Source: Mesorhizobium atlanticum (lineage in GTDB: Bacteria > Pseudomonadota > Alphaproteobacteria > Rhizobiales > Rhizobiaceae). From it: 64,000 nt of DNA. The notes below the pieces were generated by a model. The model was not told where the DNA came from. It saw only the letters and a list, made by a program, of their open reading frames with translations, and did not search any database. The DNA lies in the NCBI RefSeq assembly GCF_003289965.1, contig NZ_QMBQ01000004.1:124001-188000 (forward strand), read 5' to 3'. The translations under genes and the position numbers were made by a program. Shown piece after piece: positions 59,701-64,000 of this stretch (position 1 is its first letter; each line of letters starts with the position of its first letter).

Positions 59701-59932
59701 GCTTCTCCAGCTCTTTGGAAATTCAATAAAAGGCGCCCACCCGCGCCGGGGCATGTGAATGCCGGGAAAAATGGTGGCCGCGCCGATGCGCGGTTCGCGA
59801 TAAAAAGACACTCACTTGCCTCCAATCGAAAGGGTTCAAGGCCCAGACATCAAAGGGGATGCGCTTTGCGCGCAGCTCTCCATAAAGCGATGGAGAGCCC
59901 GGAAGTCAACTGGCGCCGCAGAAAAAATTCAA

Positions 59933-59960
59933 TTGAAACAATAGTTTAGAATTATTCTAA
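59933..59960 (+). promoter_or_regulatory. Possible promoter toward the ferredoxin reductase
   Basis: TTGAAA at 59933-59938, a 16-base spacer and TTCTAA at 59955-59960. The -10 and most of the spacer fall in the Irr-type palindrome. Confidence 0.45.
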
Positions 59961-59962
59961 AC
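59944..59962. promoter_or_regulatory. Iron control element (predicted Irr binding site)
   Basis: GTTTAGAATTATTCTAAAC is a perfect inverted repeat (nine-base arms, one-base centre) and matches the iron control element TTTAGAA-N3-TTCTAAA bound by Irr in Rhizobiales. It covers the -10 regions of promoter-like elements on both strands, which fits repression. It is the only such site I can see in the window. Confidence 0.88.
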
Positions 59963-59974
59963 TGCAAATGTCAA
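59946..59974 (-). promoter_or_regulatory. Probable irpA operon promoter
   Basis: On the minus strand TTGACA (59974-59969), a 17-base spacer and TTCTAA (59951-59946). The iron control element covers the -10 and 11 bases of the spacer. Confidence 0.65.
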
Positions 59975-60123
59975 CTTTAAGGCTAGCCGAGATAGGAAAG
60001 TTCGCGGGTGGCTCGATTGACAGACAGCCATCCTGGGTGCGACCCCGACGTCGGCTCTTGCGGCGGTCGCAGACAATCGCCACCTGGCGCAAGGGCTTAG
60101 ATTTCAAGGCAAAAAGGATTGCT

Positions 60124-61377
60124 ATGACGAACGGGGTTGTGATTGTCGGTGCGGGCCATGCCGGCGTGCAGGCCGCAGCCAGCCTGCGCGAAGAGGGCTA
60201 TGAAGGGCCCGTCGTCCTGATCGGCGACGAGCAGGAACTGCCTTATCACAAGCCGCCGCTGTCCAAGACCTTCATCAAGGATCCCGAGGCCAAGCCGCAG
60301 CCCTTGCGCGGCGAAGCGTTCTATACCGGCAACACCATCGACTACCGCCCCGGTGTGCGCATCGACAGCATCGATGCCCGCGCTGGCCAGTTGGATGTTG
60401 CAGGCGGCGGAACGCTTGGCTTCGATCGGCTGGTGCTTGCGACCGGCTCGCGGCCGCGCCTGCTCAAGCTCGATGGCGCCGGCCTGGCCGGCGTGGTTTC
60501 GCTGCGCTCGCTGGCCGATGCGCGCCTGATCCGCGAGCTCAGCGCGCAAAGCGAGGACGTGGTCATTCTCGGCGGCGGCTTCATCGGGCTGGAGATCGCG
60601 GCGACGCTCAGAGCCGCCGGCCGCAACGTCACCGTCGTCGAGGCGATCGACCGGCTGCTCGGCCGCGCCGTGGCGCCGGTCATCGCCGCGCATGTGCGCC
60701 AGCGCCTGGAGGCGATCGGCGTGCGTCTCCTGACCGGCACCACCGTCGCCCGCCTGGAGGGCAATAACGGCCGTGTTTCGGCCGCGATCACATCAGGCGG
60801 CGAGCGCCTGCCGGCGCAGATGGTGATCATCGGCATCGGCGTGGTGCCCAATGTCGAGCTGGCGGAAGCCGCCGGCATCGCTGTCGGCAACGGCATCCGC
60901 GTCGACCAGCATATGCAGAGCTCTGTTCCCCAAATCCTCGCCATCGGCGACGCGGCCTCCTACCGGCACTGGTTCACGGGCGGCGACGTGCGGCTGGAAT
61001 CGGTGCAGAACGCCACCGACCAGGCGCGGCTTGCCGCGCGCACCATCCTCGGGCACGTGGAGCCCTTCTCCGCCGTGCCGTGGTTCTGGTCGGATATCGG
61101 CGACATGAAGCTGCAGATGGTCGGGCTGACGCAAGGCGGCGATCACCATGTCGTGCTCGGCGATCCCGCCGAGAATAAATTCTCGATCTACCACTATGCC
61201 GGCGATCGGCTGCTTGGCATCGAATCCGTCAATCGGCCGGCCGACCACATGCTGGGACGCAAGATGCTCGGCGCCGGCTTCTCACCGTCGCCACAGACGG
61301 TCACGGGTGGGCCGGATGCGCTGAAGGCGGCGCTTGCGGCCTTCAGCGAAAGCGAGCCAGTCAAGGCTAGGGCGTAA
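60124..61377 (+). CDS. FAD-dependent ferredoxin reductase (putidaredoxin/rhodocoxin reductase type)
   Basis: The 417-residue flavoprotein has the FAD motif VIVGAGHAGVQAAASLREEG, the NADH motif VVILGGGFIGLEIAATLRAA, and the second FAD motif ILAIGDAASYRHW. The C-terminal domain (AVPWFWSDIGDMKLQMVGLT) is the Reductase_C signature of NADH:ferredoxin reductases that serve P450 or dioxygenase systems. No such oxygenase is near. Sharing an Irr-type site with an operon that encodes Bfd suggests it could reduce Bfd; this is inference. The ATG at 60124 gives the canonical start. Confidence 0.9.
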   Translation: MTNGVVIVGAGHAGVQAAASLREEGYEGPVVLIGDEQELPYHKPPLSKTFIKDPEAKPQPLRGEAFYTGNTIDYRPGVRIDSIDARAGQLDVAGGGTLGFDRLVLATGSRPRLLKLDGAGLAGVVSLRSLADARLIRELSAQSEDVVILGGGFIGLEIAATLRAAGRNVTVVEAIDRLLGRAVAPVIAAHVRQRLEAIGVRLLTGTTVARLEGNNGRVSAAITSGGERLPAQMVIIGIGVVPNVELAEAAGIAVGNGIRVDQHMQSSVPQILAIGDAASYRHWFTGGDVRLESVQNATDQARLAARTILGHVEPFSAVPWFWSDIGDMKLQMVGLTQGGDHHVVLGDPAENKFSIYHYAGDRLLGIESVNRPADHMLGRKMLGAGFSPSPQTVTGGPDALKAALAAFSESEPVKARA

Positions 61378-61414
61378 GGTTGCCAATTTTTGCCATAGGC
61401 CATACATTGGCTGA

Positions 61415-61645
61415 ATGAGCACGATGAATATCTCACTGCCTGACAGCTTAAAGCATTTTGTCGATCAGCAGGTGACGGAGCGCGGCTATGGCACGAGCAG
61501 CGAGTATGTACGTGAATTGATTCGTCACGATCAGGATCGTCAGCTTTTGCGCGGTCTGCTTCTCGAAGGCGCATCATCCGCGCCGGGCGCTCCTGCCGAC
61601 GACGACTATTTCGCGGCACTGAGGAAACGAGCGTTGGGCCAGTAA
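61415..61645 (+). CDS. parD: ParD-type antitoxin
   Basis: The 76-residue RHH antitoxin has MNISLPDSLKHFVDQQVTE, GYGTSSEYVRELIRHDQDRQ and an acidic toxin-binding tail (APADDDYFAALRKRALGQ). All are standard for ParD. The first ATG is at 61415; an ATG at 61424 directly before NISLPD may be the true start. The adjoining parE is frameshifted, so this antitoxin seems to be an orphan that may still repress its promoter or counter other toxins. Confidence 0.9.
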   Translation: MSTMNISLPDSLKHFVDQQVTERGYGTSSEYVRELIRHDQDRQLLRGLLLEGASSAPGAPADDDYFAALRKRALGQ

Positions 61646-61649
61646 GCAG

Positions 61650-61977
61650 GTGGCTTCGAAGCCAGTTATTCCTCGAAGCCTTGCCTCGCGCGATATCGAG
61701 GATGCCGTCGATTATTATGCACGTGAAGCTGGTTCGCACGTGGCATTGGGTTGTGTTTGAGGACCTTCAGAAGGCCTACAAGCTAATAGCCAGTCACCCG
61801 GCGTCGGGCTCCCTGAGGTATAGCTTTGAAGTTGGATTGCCCGGCCTACGCAGCCTGCAGCTCAAGCGCCATCCATATTTGATCTTCTATATTGAACAGG
61901 CCGACCACATCGATGTGTGGCGCGTGCTTCACGCCAAGATGGATATCCCAGCCTGGTTACAAAATCCGGGTTCCTGA
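61650..61977 (+). pseudogene. parE: Frameshifted ParE-type toxin
   Basis: From GTG 61650 the first frame encodes ASKPVIPRSLASRDIEDAVD then YYAREAGSHVALG and stops at 61758-61760. A second frame continues with FEDLQKAYKLIASHPASGSL, LPGLRSLQLKRHPYLIFYIE and DVWRVLHAKMDIPAWLQNP to 61977. Joined, they give a full ParE of about 108 residues. One extra base (or two missing) at about 61749-61758 separates them, so the toxin is inactive unless recoded. It begins four bases after the parD stop. Confidence 0.85.
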
Positions 61978-62025
61978 CGGCTCGCGCTCGCCAGCGCAGA
62001 CCGTCAGGCGAGCGCCGCACCATCC

Positions 62026-63303
62026 TCAGGCTGCCCGCGCGTCGCGGATCGAGCCCTCCAGAATATCCAGCGCCTCGGTCATCACGCCGTCCTGGATGGT
62101 GATCGGCGACAGGAAGCGGATGACGTTGCCGTAGACGCCGCAGGTGAGCAGGATGAGGCCCTTGTCCAGCGCCTTCAGCCTGACCGCGTTGGCGAATTCG
62201 GCCGACGGCAGGCCTTTCTTCACGTCGTTGAACTCGACCGCGTTCATGAAGCCCGGGCCGCGGATGTCGACGATCTCCGGCACGTCGTCGCGGATCGACT
62301 CCAGCCGCTGCTTCAGCCTGGCGCCCAGCGCGTTGGCGCGATCGCAAAGCTTTTCCTCCTCGATGACGTCGAGCACGGCGTGCGCCGCGGCGACGCCGAT
62401 CGGGCTGCCGCCATAGGTGCCGCCGAGGCCGCCCGGGCCGGGCGCGTCCATGATTTCGGCGCGGCCGGTGACGGCCGACAGCGGGAAGCCGCCGGCAAGG
62501 CTCTTGGCCATAGTGGTGAGGTCGGGCGCCACGTCGTGATGGTCCATGGCGAACATCTTGCCGGTGCGGGCAAAGCCGGTCTGCACCTCGTCCGCGACGA
62601 GCAGGATGCCGTGCTGGTCGCAGATCTTGCGCAACGCGGTCATGAAATCGCGCGGCGCTTCGTAGAAGCCGCCCTCGCCCTGGACCGGCTCGACAATGAT
62701 TGCGGCAACGCGGTTCGGATCGACATCGGCCTTGAACAGCTTGTCGAGCGCGGCGAGCGAATCCGCGACCGAAACGCCATGCAGCGCGACCGGGAACGGC
62801 GCGTGAAAGACATCGGCTGGCATGGCGCCGAAGCCGACCTTGTAGGGCACGACCTTGCCGGTCAGCGCCATGCCCATGAAGGTGCGGCCATGGAAGCCGC
62901 CGGAAAAGGCGATGACCGCCTGGCGGCCGGTGGCGTTGCGGGCGATTTTTATCGCGTTCTCGACCGCCTCGGCGCCGGTGGTGACGAAGATCGTCTTCTT
63001 GTCGAACTTGCCGGGCAGCATGCCGTTCAGACGCTCGGCCAAACGCACATAGCTTTCATAAGGCACGACCTGGTGGCAGGTGTGGGTGAAGCGATCTAGC
63101 TGCGCCTTGACCGCCTCGATGACTTTCGGATGGCGATGGCCGGTGTTGACCACGGCGATGCCGGAGGAGAAGTCGATATAGCGGCGGCCCTCGACATCCC
63201 AGATTTCCGAATTCTCGGCGCGATCGGCGTAGATCTGCGTCGTCATGCCGACGCCGCGCGAAATCGACTGGTTCTTGCGTTCGGAAATGGCTGAATTCTT
63301 CAT
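62026..63303 (-). CDS. gabT: 4-aminobutyrate aminotransferase
   Basis: GabT moves the amino group of GABA to 2-oxoglutarate. The 425-residue class III PLP enzyme has TTGAEAVENAIKIARNATGR, AFSGGFHGRTFMGMALTGKV, LLVADEVQTGFARTGKMFAM and the PLP Lys in LTTMAKSLAGGFPLSAVTGR. GAGGGA lies five bases before the ATG at 63303. No gabD is adjacent. The 261-base gap before it holds only its presumed promoter. Confidence 0.94.
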   Translation of the reverse strand: MKNSAISERKNQSISRGVGMTTQIYADRAENSEIWDVEGRRYIDFSSGIAVVNTGHRHPKVIEAVKAQLDRFTHTCHQVVPYESYVRLAERLNGMLPGKFDKKTIFVTTGAEAVENAIKIARNATGRQAVIAFSGGFHGRTFMGMALTGKVVPYKVGFGAMPADVFHAPFPVALHGVSVADSLAALDKLFKADVDPNRVAAIIVEPVQGEGGFYEAPRDFMTALRKICDQHGILLVADEVQTGFARTGKMFAMDHHDVAPDLTTMAKSLAGGFPLSAVTGRAEIMDAPGPGGLGGTYGGSPIGVAAAHAVLDVIEEEKLCDRANALGARLKQRLESIRDDVPEIVDIRGPGFMNAVEFNDVKKGLPSAEFANAVRLKALDKGLILLTCGVYGNVIRFLSPITIQDGVMTEALDILEGSIRDARAA

Positions 63304-63564
63304 GTCGTCCCTCAATCGGGCATCCCTGTTCGGGATCAAACCCGTTCCGTTGATCGAAATCCTTCTGACCTTATTTCACGTTTTCCTCAAGTTGGCACGT
63401 TGGCCCAGTTCATTGGGCCTGCCTTGAGGGTGAGGGACGAACTCCCTTAACCAGCCCGGTGATACACGCCGCGGAGATAGTTTCCTTTTCCCGCCGATCG
63501 ATTAATCTCATTTCATCCGCGACGTGCCGCCGTCAGGAGCGGCTCCCACGGGCTGAGGGGAACC

Positions 63565-64000
63565 ATGAGCAGGAAAGCGACATCGTCCGCCTTGCCGTCT
63601 TCGCCGCTCCGCCTTCTTTGTCGTTCAAAAACCTTGTTGCTGCTGGCCTGCGCCGGCGCGGCGATTTCGACATCCGGCTGCCAGAAGCAGCAGGCGGCGG
63701 AAAAGAAATTGCCGGTGGTGGTGACCACGCAGACGGTCGCGCTCGCCGACTATGCGCCGCGGACCTCGCTGACCGGGGTCATCGCCGCCCGCACGCTCAA
63801 CAATCTGTCGTTCCGCGTCGGCGGCCGGGTCGCCGAGCGTCTGGTCGACGTCGGCCAGCATGTCGACCAGGGCGCGGTGCTTGCCCGCATCGATCCGCAG
63901 GAACAGCAATCGGACTTGCGCTCAGCGCAGGCCGACCTCGACGCGGCACAGGCGCAGCTCACCCAGGCCGCGGCCACGTACCAGCGGCAAAAGACACTGC
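63565..64000 (+). CDS. RND efflux periplasmic adaptor (MFP), 3' part missing
   Basis: The gene runs off the window after about 145 codons. It starts at ATG 63565 with GAGGGG upstream. The N terminus has a lipoprotein signal (LLLLACAGAAISTSGC), then the beta-barrel/lipoyl segment (VTTQTVALADYAPRTSLTGV, LSFRVGGRVAERLVDVGQHV, GAVLARIDPQEQQSDLRSA) and the start of the alpha-hairpin (DLDAAQAQLTQAAATYQRQ). This is the HlyD/AcrA layout; an inner-membrane RND pump gene is expected next. Confidence 0.93.
   Translation, partial: MSRKATSSALPSSPLRLLCRSKTLLLLACAGAAISTSGCQKQQAAEKKLPVVVTTQTVALADYAPRTSLTGVIAARTLNNLSFRVGGRVAERLVDVGQHVDQGAVLARIDPQEQQSDLRSAQADLDAAQAQLTQAAATYQRQKTL

Larger units (their letters stand above)
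59701..60123. other. Divergent regulatory gap between irpA and the ferredoxin reductase
   Basis: The gap has no gene. It holds the 19-base palindrome at 59944-59962 and promoter-like elements on both strands overlapping it. The remaining 240 bases on the irpA side would be its 5' leader, and about 160 on the other side the leader of the reductase gene. Confidence 0.75.

Overview
The window looks like a stretch of chromosome from a Rhizobiales alphaproteobacterium, most likely Mesorhizobium or a close relative. This rests on high GC, gene orders typical of the group (rpsT-dnaA-dnaN-recF, irr/fabA-fabB-fabI, rimP-nusA-ylxR-infB-rbfA-truB, tsaB-rimI-plsC-miaB-phoH-ybeY-tlyC-lnt-phrR-metK-trmB) and short palindromic repeats of a rhizobial kind. 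The genus is an inference from gene order and protein character, not from a database search. Almost all genes are core; I see no insertion sequence, prophage, CRISPR array, rRNA or tRNA.

Layout. 1-9000 is a tad/cpa locus for Flp-type pili: cpaF (cut by the window start), cpaE, cpaD, cpaC and cpaB, then cpaA and two nearly identical flp pilin genes on the minus strand, and a short CpaC-like protein plus two TadE/G-type pseudopilins on the plus strand. 9004-13471 holds an orphan PhnD-type binding protein, deoB, mutM, an enoyl-CoA hydratase and rpsT. 13500-18473 is a replication segment: a long AT-richer region, dnaA, dnaN and recF. 18603-21511 is a tightly overlapping set of a MoeB/ThiF-like protein, a GNAT acetyltransferase and the two subunits of an aconitase-X dehydratase. 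21516-29923 carries a hydroxyacid dehydrogenase, an SH3 secreted protein, irr with a DUF4260 gene, fabA, fabB, fabI, a GGDEF-EAL protein and an RsmC-like methyltransferase. 29994-41242 is the minus-strand translation/RNA cluster (pnp, rpsO, corA, truB, rbfA, infB, ylxR, nusA, rimP). 41398-42393 is a toxin-antitoxin spot with one intact ParDE pair and the remains of a TacAT-type pair. 42394-53536 runs from trmB and metK through lnt, tlyC, ybeY, phoH, miaB, plsC and rimI to tsaB.

53764-61377 is the most interesting part: an iron island. Six minus-strand genes (imelysin/irpA, bfd, bfr, a di-heme cytochrome-like DUF1111 protein, a second imelysin and a Tat-exported DUF1513 protein) run divergently from a ferredoxin-reductase gene. 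The gap between them contains a perfect 19-bp palindrome matching the iron control element bound by Irr, and it overlaps promoter-like elements in both directions. Irr itself is encoded 35 kb away at 23884-24315. The arrangement suggests coordinated iron uptake, storage and reductive release. After it come a ParD antitoxin with a frameshifted ParE, gabT, and the start of an RND efflux adaptor gene cut by the window end.
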